NCBI GenBank assembly: GCA_002419385.1
Contig: DIFZ01000015.1
Coordinates: 1-59,756, forward strand
From: Geobacter sp. UBA5735
GTDB lineage: Bacteria; Desulfobacterota; Desulfuromonadia; Geobacterales; Geobacteraceae
DNA: 59,756 nucleotides
Reading direction: 5' to 3'
Shown here: positions 41,923 through 51,054 of the stretch, one piece after another
How positions within the stretch are numbered: the first letter of the stretch is position 1
Layout: each line of letters begins with the position of its first letter
The notes under the pieces: model-generated
The model's input: the letters and a program-made list of their open reading frames with translations, nothing else
Database searches by the model: none
Told to the model about the DNA's origin: nothing
Translations under genes and position numbers: made by a program

Positions 41923-44027
41923 TCAGAAACGCCAGGTCGCTTTCACCCGGAAAGACCGGCCGTCCTGCCGGATGCTCTCCTGTACATGCTCTTCGCTTGC
42001 CGGAACATGATAGCCGCTATTGAAGAGATTATAGACACTTGCCGACAGCTCGAAGTCTTGCAACAGGTTGCGGGTGGACAGGGTCAGGTTGGTGACGAAA
42101 AAGTCTCCTGTCCTGCCGTCGGTGCGGGTTTTTTTGCGCTCGTGTACTGCTCTTCCACACCGAAAAACACTTTTTCCCGCACCAGCGGAAACAACAGATG
42201 CAGCTTTGCCAGATGACGGGCGGAATTGGCAAGCCATTCGTCCGCGGCAACATCCCGCACGTCCTGGAAAGCATAGCTTATCCTGCCGCGGATGCCGTTG
42301 TCCCACTTGCCGTCCAGCAGCAGCTCCACGCCTTTGCATTCAACCTTGCCGATATTCCTGAACACCAGCATGTCGTCTGCCGGGTCGGTGGTCAGCACGA
42401 TGAGGTCTTTCACCCTGGTGTAGTAGCCGCTGACAGTCCCGCGGAAATGCCTGCCGAGGGACTGCTCCAGGATCAGCTCGTAATTGGTGCTCCGCTCCTC
42501 CTTGAGGTCCGTGTTTGCTTTCTGGGTCGCGCCATCGCCGTAGTAGAGTTCGTAACCGCTCGGCGGACGGAACGCAGTGCCGAAGAGGAATTTGAGAGTG
42601 GTATGGGAAAAGGGCGAATAGATAAGGGCGACGCGGGGATTCACGGTATCACCGAAGGTATCGAAATGGTCGTACCGTACCCCCGCGTTCAGCACCAGGC
42701 TGTCGAACACCTGGTACTCGTCCTGGAGGTAGACTGCGGTATTCCAAGTGGTTCGGCGGTCATCCAGGTTGACCTCCGTATCATAGTTCATTTGGTCCAT
42801 GCGGAGCGCGTCCCGGAACTCGACACCACCGACGATCTTGTGGCGCTCCCCCAGCTCACTGGTGAGCTGCACCTCGCCCGCAATCCAGGAATTGCGCGTT
42901 TTGTCGACGTTGGTGTAGAGGAGTGGGGCTTCGCCTTCCCCTGCATCGTTGTACCGGTAGTAACCGTCGTAGTTGTACTGGTTCCAGGAAATGCGGCCCA
43001 TAACGTCCAACCCGCTGTCAAAGGTCCGCCGGTATTTCAGGTCGAGAAAGAGGCTGTTGTCGGTGGTTTCGGTGCCGGAGTCGTTGAAAACGGTTCCCCA
43101 GGGGGCCGTGGGGAGGGTCTTGTCACGCTTGACGTACCCCCCTTCCAGCATCAGGTCCCGATAGGCCAGCTTCAGGAATACACTGCCCGATCTTTCACGG
43201 TCGCAGTCTCGCGCCCAGCCGGAATTCGTGGCGGGCGCATCGAATTCCGGGTAGTAGAGGTCCTGCCCCTGACTGTACAGGTAGGTACCGGAAACCAGCA
43301 TCTCGAGGCCGCCGGCGAACTTCTTGCCGAAGCTCAACCGACCGTTGTAGGTGTCATAGCTGCCTGCCGCGCCCGATACCTCCACGCCGTTCATATCCCT
43401 GCCGCGACGGGTGCTCACGTTTATGACACCCAACATGGCATTGGCACCGTAAAGGGTATGGCCGGGTCCCCTGATGATCTCGACACGCTCGACCAGGTCG
43501 ATATCTACGACCAGCTCGTAACCGACATACCCGGACTGGTATACGGTGTCGTTCTGACGAACCCCGTCCACCAGGAGGAGCATCCTGGTCCCGTAGTCGC
43601 CGGGCAGTCCGAAACCGCGGATACCGACATACTGGTAATTCCGGTCATTGATCACCGAAAAACCGGGAACGCTCTTCAGTATGTCGGCGAGGGTCCGGTA
43701 GCCGAACATCTTTATCTCCTCGGCAGTGACAATGGTTACCGATGCCGGCGCCTCGGTAACCGGCTGTTCATATCTCGAGGCGCCGGAGACGGTATCCACC
43801 TCGATTTCCATCAGCTGTTCGATGGTGAGGGTGGTGAGATCAGCAGCAGGGGCGCCGTCCGAGGTACTTTCTTCCGCATGGGCCGGCCATGCCGGGTACG
43901 TCAGCATTACGGCAATCGTGGCAATGAAAGCCAAGAGTCGCAGGATCGGGAAGGAAGCTGCAGGCCTCCTGCACATGAACATGAAGGGAGAGCGGCATGG
44001 AAGGGGCGTGCATGCGCGGTTTTTCAT
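41923..44027 (-). pseudogene. TonB-dependent receptor with homopolymer frameshift near the C-terminus
   Basis: A signal peptide (to about residue 50, ending AWPAHAEE) is followed by the plug domain (SVTIVTAEEIKMFGYRTLADIL; VRQNDTVYQSGYVG) and a 22-stranded type barrel. The main frame ends prematurely at 42084 after EEQYTSAKKPAP. The neighbouring frame continues the barrel (TRTDGRTGDFFVTNLTLSTRN) to the expected aromatic end WRF-stop at 41923. The switch falls in a run of seven A (minus strand; T7 at 42129-42135); eight A would give an uninterrupted reading YTSAKKTRTDG. Hence a single-base slip. The plug type (LTIEQLMEIEV) is the one paired with YfiR proteins and kinases rather than siderophore clusters. 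Confidence 0.85.
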
Positions 44028-44572
44028 TGTTCGACCACCTCCTTTGCCAGTTTCAGCAGCTGGGAGCTGATCCTGAGCCCGGCGCGATGTGAGGCAGGCA
44101 GATTAATCTCAAAGCCGACCCGTTTGCGGACAATCACCATATTGATCATCACGCCCGAGCGGGCAAACCCCTGCTGGTCTCCGACCGTCAGGACCGGACG
44201 GTTGCGGAGGTTTTTGAGTATCAGCGGCAGCGACCTCTTTTCCGATGGGCTGATGAAGAGCAGGTCCGCGTTACGGGCCTCCTCCGGATCGTCAAAATAC
44301 TTTACAAGCAGCTTCCTTCCCTTTACGGTTTTTCCCTTCAGCGCACCTATGGCACCCGCTGACGGGTCCCTCCCCAGGATGCCGATGGTGAATGAATCCG
44401 CAGAAAGTGCCGTATCCGGCCATTCAATGAAATTGATGAAGTTGACGATGAAGGCGGCCTTAACCTGGTATTCGTCAGCTTTCCCGTGTTCGACGCTGGC
44501 CGAAGAAAGTACCCCCGTTGACAGCATAATGGCCATGATCAAGAGGGCTGGGCACAAGACACGCAGGAACAT
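44024..44572 (-). CDS. YfiR family (DUF4154) periplasmic protein
   Basis: A 182-residue exported protein with a signal peptide ending near residue 27. The mature domain EYQVKAAFIVNFINFIEWP, RNADLLFIS and GVMINMVIVRKRVGFEINL match the YfiR/DUF4154 family, of which Pseudomonas YfiR is a periplasmic inhibitor of the diguanylate cyclase YfiN. No YfiN is present here; instead the gene overlaps a TonB receptor (ATGA) and is followed by a hybrid kinase. The start ATG at 44572 has AAGGAG at good spacing; the longer frame upstream lacks a signal peptide. It probably relays an outer-membrane or redox signal to the kinase sensor (inference). Confidence 0.88.
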   Translation of the reverse strand: MFLRVLCPALLIMAIMLSTGVLSSASVEHGKADEYQVKAAFIVNFINFIEWPDTALSADSFTIGILGRDPSAGAIGALKGKTVKGRKLLVKYFDDPEEARNADLLFISPSEKRSLPLILKNLRNRPVLTVGDQQGFARSGVMINMVIVRKRVGFEINLPASHRAGLRISSQLLKLAKEVVEQ

Positions 44573-44920
44573 CGCTCGCACTCCTTGACCACTCACGCAG
44601 CGGAAGAAATACGTTCCCAAGATTGCCGCCTTGCCGGCAAAAACCATGTGGCGAGCTTTCACCACGCAAACCCTTTCTTGATCACATGCACGATCGCAGA
44701 AGAAACAAGTCTTATCTCTCTTCGGGATGAAACGACAAAACTTCAACTACTTTTACAACTTCCTCATTTTTTCGTCACTGATTGTCCAGAAAAAGTATTT
44801 TCAAATCGGGCAAGTACGACTATTATTGAAAGGATGGCACACGTGCTTTCAACCACATCCCCATTCCCATTCGGCGCCCCTTATGTCCCTTGACCAGAAG
44901 CGGATCGCCAGGAGATCACC
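44573..44920. other. 348-bp divergent intergenic region
   Basis: Separates yfiR (minus) from the ABC exporter (plus). It contains an inverted repeat TTGAAAG (44826-44832) / CTTTCAA (44846-44852) around CACACGTG-like sequence, a possible operator or hairpin, and an AT-rich stretch 44690-44820 suited to promoters. No convincing coding frame or consensus promoter pair was found. Confidence 0.45.
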
Positions 44921-46660
44921 ATTAGCGAATACTCCCGTCTTCTCATCTATCTGCGGGCATGCCGCGGTACCTACGTCAGCGGGATCATTTTGCTTGCGGC
45001 CGCCAACGGCATCGCACTGCTGATTCCATGGCTGCTCAAACTTGCAGTGGAAAGCCTGGAAAAACCCGCTGCGTCTGCACACGCTCCCGGTTACTACGGT
45101 CTCGCCATCATTGCCGCAGCCGCAGCACACGGTGTGGTGCGCATCTTCTCTCGTACGACCTTGCTCCATGCCGGTCGGAGAATAGAGTACCGAATCCGCC
45201 AAGATCTCTACGCCAGACTCATTTCCCTTGACCTCCCCTATTTCTCCGGGGAGAGGACCGGTGACATCCTCTCCCGCTTTTCCAACGACCTGACGAATGT
45301 CCGCATGCTGGTCGGTTTCGGAATCCTCAATGTCGTGAACACCATTATCGTCTACGCATCGGCCCTGTCACTCATGGGTCGAATCGACCCTGTCCTGACA
45401 ATGTGCGCGGTCATCCCCTATCCTCTGATGATTCTCCTGGTCAAGAAGGTGAGCAGGCGAATCTTCCATCATTCGAAGCGGGCCCAGGAAGAGCTGGCAG
45501 CCCTTACCAGCCACGCTGAAGAAACCTTCGCCGCAACCGCGGTCGTCAAGGCATACCGGCAGGAGGAATCACGTCTCGCCTCCTTCAACGAGCTGTCCGG
45601 ACGCTATCTTGCCAGCAGCATGCGCATGACCAGCCTGCGGGGCATCGTCATCCCCTTCATGGCATCCGTGGCAGGTTTGGGAATGCTGATCGTTCTCTTT
45701 GTCGGGGGCGGACGGGTCATCAACGGAGCCATGACTCTGGGCGATTTCGTCGCCTTCAACAGCTACCTGGCCATGCTCATCTGGCCGACCGTGGTGCTGG
45801 GCTGGATTCTCAACCTCGTGCAGCGCGGGGCGGCCTCCATGGGCCGGCTGAATGCCGTTCTCGATGCAAAGGCAACGGTTGTGGATTCCGCTTCTCCGAT
45901 CGTCCCGGAAGACCTGTGCGGCGAAATAGAAATCAGGGGCCTTTCCTTCGGTTACCATGGGGAACCGCTGTTGAAAAATATCTCTCTCCGTATCAAGGCG
46001 GGAATGAGGCTCGGCATCGTCGGCCCGGTGGGATGCGGCAAGACCACGCTGGTACGGCTCTTAGCAAGGCTCTACCCCGTTGCGGACGGCATGATCTTCC
46101 TGGACGGGACAGACATCAACCATCTCCCCTTGAAACTGCTGCGGAATGCCATCGGCTTCGTTCCCCAGGAAAGCTTCCTCTTTTCGCGCACCATCGGGGA
46201 AAATATCGCCTATGGAAGGGAAGGGGCAACCGACGAAGAAGTGAGAGAAGCAGCACGCATGTCACGGCTGGATGGAGATGTGTGTGGTTTCCCCTCGGGA
46301 TACGACACCACCGTGGGAGAGCGGGGTGTCACCCTTTCCGGCGGGCAGAAGCAGCGTACCGCAATCGCCCGCGCCCTGCTGAAGGATCCGGCGGTCCTGA
46401 TCATGGATGATCCTTTGTCGGCGGTGGATGCCCGCACCGAAGAGGAAATTCTTGGCGGTCTTGCCCAGTATTACGGCCGGCGGACCGTGCTCCTGGTCTC
46501 CCACAGGCTCTCCGCGCTGCGGGGATGCGACCTGATTGTCATCCTTGATGAAGGGCGCATTGCGGAGCAGGGGACACACGATGAACTCCTCGCCCTCAAT
46601 GGCCGCTATGCCGCCATTCATCGGGAGCAAAACCTGCGGGACGAGATCGAGAGGCTCTGA
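44921..46660 (+). CDS. ABC exporter half-transporter, first subunit
   Basis: A 579-residue fused membrane/ATPase protein. The N-terminal six-helix domain (about 15-310) precedes an ATPase domain with Walker A GPVGCGKTT, signature LSGGQKQR and Walker B VLIMDDPLSAVD, followed by the H-loop SHRL. Translation in this frame has no ATG, GTG or TTG before 44990, which would cut into the first helix. The best start is ATT at 44921: AGGAG sits six bases upstream and the lead ISEYSRLLIYLRACRG matches family N-termini. ATT starts are rare, so a base error is possible. It forms a heterodimer with the next gene, 6 bp downstream. Confidence 0.85.
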   Translation: MSEYSRLLIYLRACRGTYVSGIILLAAANGIALLIPWLLKLAVESLEKPAASAHAPGYYGLAIIAAAAAHGVVRIFSRTTLLHAGRRIEYRIRQDLYARLISLDLPYFSGERTGDILSRFSNDLTNVRMLVGFGILNVVNTIIVYASALSLMGRIDPVLTMCAVIPYPLMILLVKKVSRRIFHHSKRAQEELAALTSHAEETFAATAVVKAYRQEESRLASFNELSGRYLASSMRMTSLRGIVIPFMASVAGLGMLIVLFVGGGRVINGAMTLGDFVAFNSYLAMLIWPTVVLGWILNLVQRGAASMGRLNAVLDAKATVVDSASPIVPEDLCGEIEIRGLSFGYHGEPLLKNISLRIKAGMRLGIVGPVGCGKTTLVRLLARLYPVADGMIFLDGTDINHLPLKLLRNAIGFVPQESFLFSRTIGENIAYGREGATDEEVREAARMSRLDGDVCGFPSGYDTTVGERGVTLSGGQKQRTAIARALLKDPAVLIMDDPLSAVDARTEEEILGGLAQYYGRRTVLLVSHRLSALRGCDLIVILDEGRIAEQGTHDELLALNGRYAAIHREQNLRDEIERL

Positions 46661-46666
46661 ACCCCC

Positions 46667-48505
46667 ATGCATTTCGGCGGAATATACGAAGACGAAATAG
46701 TCGGCAAAGCCTATGACCGGAAACTCCTGAGACGTTTCCTGGGATACCTGGCCCCGTACCGGCGGCTTGCCGTCGCCAGCCTTCTCCTGCTGCCCCTCAT
46801 CGCCGCAGCCAAGCTGGCACAGCCCTGGCTCATCAAGATCGCCATCGACGGCCATATCGTCAGCGGCAAAATGGAAGGTCTTCCGCTGCTTGCATTCTGG
46901 TATTTCTCCCTTATCCTGGCAGACGGCTTCCTGACCTACCTTGAGATCTATCTCCTGCAACTCATGGGGCAGAAGGTGATGTTCGACATGCGCACGGGTT
47001 TGTTTGCCCATATCCAGCGCCTTTCGGCATCTTTTTTCGACCGTACCCCGACCGGAAGCCTCGTCACCCGAGTCACCAGCGATGTGGAAGCGCTCGGCGA
47101 GATGTTTACCGCCGGAATCATTTCCATCGTCGGCGACATCCTTGTCCTGGTCGGCATCGTCTCGATCATGCTCTGGATGAACCTGAAGCTGTCACTGGTC
47201 ACCTTCACGGTGCTGCCGGTATTGATCTACTTCGTGTTCGCCTTCCGCAACAGGATGCGGACATCCTTTCGCGAGGTGCGGGCCCGACTTTCAAACATGA
47301 ATTCCTTCCTCGCCGAAAGCATCGGCGGCATGGCGGTCATACAGCTCTTCAACCGCCAGGAGACCGAACAGCGGGAGTTCACCCGGCTGAATGCCTCTTA
47401 CCGCGACGCGAACCTGCCGGTAATCACCTGGGATGCCGCTCTTTTCGCTGCGGTGGAAGCCCTTTCATCAATAGCCGTCGGCCTCATCATCTGGTACGGT
47501 GGCGGCGAGATCATCAGCGGCACCCTGACGTTCGGGGCACTGGTGGCATTCATCCAGTACATGGAAAAGTTCTTTTCCCCGATCCGGGACCTGTCAGCCA
47601 AGTATTCCATCATGCAGGGCGCCATGGCCGCTCTGGAGCGGATTTTCGGGTTGATGGACACGGAGGCGGCTCCAGGCAAAATCCCCCTCAATCCCCCTTT
47701 TTCAAAGGGGGAGGCTCCAAACGCAAACCATACGGTACTCCCCCCTTTGACAAAGGGGGGGCGGGGGGGATTTTCACCCATCGAAACCATCGCCTTCCGT
47801 GATGTCTGGTTCGCCTACAACAGCGCCGATTATGTGCTCAAGAACTTCAATCTGACTATCCGGAAGGGGGAGAAAATTGCGCTGGTGGGTGAAACCGGGG
47901 GCGGCAAAACCACCGTGACACGCCTGTTATCGAGATTCTACGAAGTAGATCAAGGCAGTATCACCATGGATGGTCGGGACATACGCGAGATGCCATTGCA
48001 GAGCTTGCGAAGAAGAATCGGGGTGATCCTCCAGGAACCGTTTCTGTTCTCCGGGACCATTGCCTACAATATTTCTCTCGGTGATGTGGCAGCACGGAGC
48101 AGAATGGAGCAGGCGGCGGCCATGGTCGGCGCCGACCGCTTCATAATGAACCTGCCTCAACGGTTCGATGAGGAAGTAAGGGAGCGGGGGGTAAACTTCT
48201 CGGTCGGCGAACGGCAACTCATCTCTTTTGCCAGAGCGGTGGCGTTCGATCCCGAGATCCTGGTTCTCGACGAGGCGACCTCAAGTGTGGACAGCGCAAG
48301 CGAGCGGCTGATCCAGGACGGATTGAAGGGCCTCCTTACGGGACGCACTTCCCTGGTCGTGGCACACCGGCTTTCCACCATCAGGGATGCCGACAGAATC
48401 GTGGTAATCCACAAGGGTGAAAAAGCTGAAGAGGGGAGCCACGAAGAATTGATGGCAGTGCAGGGACTCTATTACCGGCTCTACCAGCTGCAGTTCAAGG
48501 ACTGA
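46667..48505 (+). CDS. ABC exporter half-transporter, second subunit, with repeat insertion
   Basis: A 612-residue half-transporter: six helices (about 25-320), then an ATPase domain with Walker A GETGGGKTT, Walker B ILVLDEAT and H-loop AHRLSTI. The signature loop reads FSVGERQL instead of LSGGQ, and the partner carries the intact LSGGQ, so one nucleotide site is degenerate as in many heterodimeric exporters (TM287/288-like). The linker between membrane and ATPase parts, residues about 337-370, is encoded by a palindromic repeat (separate entry) and is unusual (proline/glycine-rich). Substrate unknown; drug or lipid export is typical. Confidence 0.92.
   Translation: MHFGGIYEDEIVGKAYDRKLLRRFLGYLAPYRRLAVASLLLLPLIAAAKLAQPWLIKIAIDGHIVSGKMEGLPLLAFWYFSLILADGFLTYLEIYLLQLMGQKVMFDMRTGLFAHIQRLSASFFDRTPTGSLVTRVTSDVEALGEMFTAGIISIVGDILVLVGIVSIMLWMNLKLSLVTFTVLPVLIYFVFAFRNRMRTSFREVRARLSNMNSFLAESIGGMAVIQLFNRQETEQREFTRLNASYRDANLPVITWDAALFAAVEALSSIAVGLIIWYGGGEIISGTLTFGALVAFIQYMEKFFSPIRDLSAKYSIMQGAMAALERIFGLMDTEAAPGKIPLNPPFSKGEAPNANHTVLPPLTKGGRGGFSPIETIAFRDVWFAYNSADYVLKNFNLTIRKGEKIALVGETGGGKTTVTRLLSRFYEVDQGSITMDGRDIREMPLQSLRRRIGVILQEPFLFSGTIAYNISLGDVAARSRMEQAAAMVGADRFIMNLPQRFDEEVRERGVNFSVGERQLISFARAVAFDPEILVLDEATSSVDSASERLIQDGLKGLLTGRTSLVVAHRLSTIRDADRIVVIHKGEKAEEGSHEELMAVQGLYYRLYQLQFKD
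47678..47774. repeat. 97-bp palindromic repeat inside an ABC transporter coding sequence
   Basis: AAAATCCCCC at 47678 is mirrored by GGGGGGATTTT ending at 47774, with internal CCCCCTTTTTCAAAGGGGG and CCCCCCTTTGACAAAGGGGG hairpins. The element is an imperfect inverted repeat of a dispersed type also present near 13.1 kb. It is translated in frame, giving NPPFSKGE and LPPLTKGGRGGF in the domain linker. Confidence 0.85.
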
Positions 48506-48552
48506 ACGAAACGCAGTCGCGGCACAAAAGTACGGGGCTTGGCGGAAAAAAG

Positions 48553-48900
48553 TTATCCCTTGAAAATTTCAAACGCCTTCAGGTAGTTGAGCAGTACCCT
48601 GTTGCCTTCATCGTCGATTTCAAGGAATTCGATACCGACGCCGAAATATTTTTCGTCGCGTGGTTCCGAATGCCTCACCTGACCCTTCAGATCGACCAGG
48701 TCATCTTCGAGCCCGACGGTTATCATCAGGATCTGGCCGGGTTCAAGGTGGTTGTGGGTTTCCAGCAGAATCCCCTTTGCACTGATGTTGAGGGTTCTCC
48801 CCATAGCCCGGGTGACTGTTTCTCCCTTTTCATCGACCAGGACATAGTCAAGCAGGTTGAGTGAATCCATCCGTATGTAGCGGCGCATGCCGTTGTTCAT
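48553..48900 (-). CDS. PilZ-domain protein
   Basis: A 115-residue protein with a PilZ-like fold: RRYIRMDSLNLLDYVL (the R-x-x-x-R c-di-GMP element appears in the form MRRYIR), NISAKGILLETHNHLEPGQ (the D/N-x-S-x-x-G motif, here NISAKG) and a beta-rich tail ending YFGVGIEFLEIDDE. It would bind cyclic di-GMP and adjust some surface behaviour. Start is assigned to the ATG at 48900 with a G-rich ribosome site; an internal ATG at 48888 is possible. It is convergent with the ABC operon. Confidence 0.82.
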   Translation of the reverse strand: MNNGMRRYIRMDSLNLLDYVLVDEKGETVTRAMGRTLNISAKGILLETHNHLEPGQILMITVGLEDDLVDLKGQVRHSEPRDEKYFGVGIEFLEIDDEGNRVLLNYLKAFEIFKG

Positions 48901-49038
48901 CCTTCCCCCCGAAAAACGATAAAATCGGATATCCTCTAAATATTTCCTGGAGATATCGCATCCCATGGCCGGTAGCCGGTCAGCCGGTACGCAGCCCAAT
49001 TCTATCTGTTAAAGATATATCACACTTTTCCCGCCTCG

Positions 49039-51018
49039 TCACCATATGTAATCCTTTGCCACGATTCTCTTGTCATGGCCGAAAAGCACATGAAACACCC
49101 TTATTTTCTTGAGTTTAAGGGGGGAGAGAGAGCCCAAGGGGAGGTAAACAATTTTTTTGCCCATTCTGGCGGCGATCTGGCGGAAACAACTCCGTGGCGG
49201 TCGGGCAGCCACGTAGACCACGTGCTTTTCCCAGGAATAATCGAGAGCGGCCAGCAACAGAACCTCCGCCTTACCCCGGGCAAACGAATAATCGCTGTCC
49301 TGCCAGACGTCATACATGCGGCGGGGCGGATAGGAAAGCATGAAGCCGCCGTATTCACAGCGGCAGATCCCCGGTCCCACGATGTTGTCCGCCGGGACGG
49401 TACCGTAGAAGGCCATGTCCGATTCCTGGTCGTGCTCGCCGAGCCATGTCATCGTGTAGGAATATTTTTCCTTGCCCTGATCCTCGTCGAACACCACCAC
49501 GACTCCACCCACCCCCCCCTGGACCCGCCGGTTTTCCCGCACGTAGACTTTGCCTTCATGCAGATTGCGCAAGGTTTCCCGCATATCGATGCCGTCCAGG
49601 AGGGAGGCCGAAAAGGGCTCGACGCGGCTCTGTTCCTCCGACAGTTGCAGCGCTCCCTTTTTCTTGAGGAACCGGCCGTAATCTTCAATGAGCAGGTCTT
49701 CCGGGGGATAGGAGCAGATGGACGGATCGTCGAAACCTTCCAGCCATTCGCCCGGCCGCCGCTCCCGTTTCCCTTTCAGGAACTGCAGGTGGGACATGCC
49801 TTTATCCCGACGTTTGGATCTGGGCCGGAAGCGGATCCGCCTGCTCCCCGCCGCAATATCCTCGGGCCGGAGACGGAGGGTGGGCAGGGAAGACTCCTCC
49901 TTCTGCCAGGGATAGCAGGTGGCGAGCCGGAAAAACGCATAGGCGAAATTATCGTCCACGCACCCTCGGGCCGAAGCCAGCAGCTGGAAAAGATCGGGGA
50001 GGAGAGCCGCCCCGGTGAGCGCATAGTTGCGGGCAAAGCGAAAGAAGGCCCGTTTCTGCCAGACATGAACCGGTTCTCCCGTCTCCTGCCGGTAGTGCCG
50101 GGAAGCCTCCTGGAACAGCCGTAAAAACACCCGCTGCCGGTCAGGGCTTTCCCCCTCCCGGGCGCAATGATGGGCAGAACGGACAATCGCCTCGAACAGG
50201 ACCTGCTCTTCAGGCACGTCCCGCTTTCCGCCCCTGATCAGTTCGAACGCGTCATAGCTTCTGCGGAGCGATTGGACGTCAGGCGCGGGCTCGGGAGGGA
50301 GCCGACCGCGACGGAGTTCATAGAGGGCCGAAAGAAAGGGGAATTCCCCCAGAATCTCGCGGCAGGAATCGGGATGGAGATTGACGAGAGAAAGCCCCTC
50401 CCTGACAACCCGTTCCAGGGGAGCGGCCTGGGGCTTGCCGAAAAAGCCCTTCAATCGCTCCACGTGAGACATGCCGCAGACCAGAAGTATCCGCTGGTAC
50501 CGCTCTGCCAAAGCTTGCAGGCGATACGCCATTCCCTGCTCCCGCTGCAGGTCTTCCCTTCCCGGAACCATGTCCCCGCGAGCATTCAGGTATTCGCGAT
50601 AGTAGGCCGCGAGTCCGATGCGCCGGACGGCATAGGAATCGGGAAAAGGCTCCTCATGGCGGGGATAATCCTCCATGTCCACATCAACGCAGGCAAGCGG
50701 TATGTTCCGCTCAAGCGCGAGGCGCGCCGCTTCCACCAACGGGTCGGCCGGTTCGATGAGGAGGCAGACGGTCTGGCAGCTATCGTCCTCCCGCTTCCGG
50801 TGTTTTCCCGTCTCGTAGCGAAGGACGGATATCCGGGGAAGACGGCTGACTCCCCGCTGGAAATGGCTCTGCAGGGTAGGGGGGAGCTCGATGGCGATGC
50901 AGTCCGGCTGCACCCGTTCAACTGCCTTGCGCACAAGTGCGGCGAACTCCATTTTGTAATGGAGAACGGGAAGGGCGTGGACCGGGCCGAATTTTTCCAG
51001 GTACAGTTTGTGGGGCAT
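49039..51018 (-). CDS. Large protein with N-terminal TraB/ChaN-like domain, partner of a MoxR ATPase
   Basis: A 659-residue cytosolic protein without recognised full-length family. The first about 220 residues contain VQPDCIAIELPPTL, LACVDVDMEDYP and LLVCGMSHVERL, a pattern like the TraB/Tiki/ChaN-type fold and like DUF5682 proteins that accompany MoxR and VWA genes. The middle (about 220-400) is helical and charged. The C-terminal part has beta-rich segments (VGGVVVVFDEDQG; YGTVPADNIVGPGI; HVVYVAARPP). The MoxR ATPase gene lies 36 bp upstream on the same strand. No VWA domain is evident, so this pair differs from ordinary MoxR-VWA units. Function unknown. Confidence 0.75.
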   Translation of the reverse strand: MPHKLYLEKFGPVHALPVLHYKMEFAALVRKAVERVQPDCIAIELPPTLQSHFQRGVSRLPRISVLRYETGKHRKREDDSCQTVCLLIEPADPLVEAARLALERNIPLACVDVDMEDYPRHEEPFPDSYAVRRIGLAAYYREYLNARGDMVPGREDLQREQGMAYRLQALAERYQRILLVCGMSHVERLKGFFGKPQAAPLERVVREGLSLVNLHPDSCREILGEFPFLSALYELRRGRLPPEPAPDVQSLRRSYDAFELIRGGKRDVPEEQVLFEAIVRSAHHCAREGESPDRQRVFLRLFQEASRHYRQETGEPVHVWQKRAFFRFARNYALTGAALLPDLFQLLASARGCVDDNFAYAFFRLATCYPWQKEESSLPTLRLRPEDIAAGSRRIRFRPRSKRRDKGMSHLQFLKGKRERRPGEWLEGFDDPSICSYPPEDLLIEDYGRFLKKKGALQLSEEQSRVEPFSASLLDGIDMRETLRNLHEGKVYVRENRRVQGGVGGVVVVFDEDQGKEKYSYTMTWLGEHDQESDMAFYGTVPADNIVGPGICRCEYGGFMLSYPPRRMYDVWQDSDYSFARGKAEVLLLAALDYSWEKHVVYVAARPPRSCFRQIAARMGKKIVYLPLGSLSPLKLKKIRVFHVLFGHDKRIVAKDYIW

Positions 51019-51054
51019 GGTCTTTTTTGTTCAGGGCATATCTTCAGGATTTTT

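Noticed and set aside
42198..44588. 796-codon plus-strand frame opposite the TonB receptor and yfiR
   Set aside because: Long only because of high GC; the minus strand has signal peptide, plug and barrel signatures.
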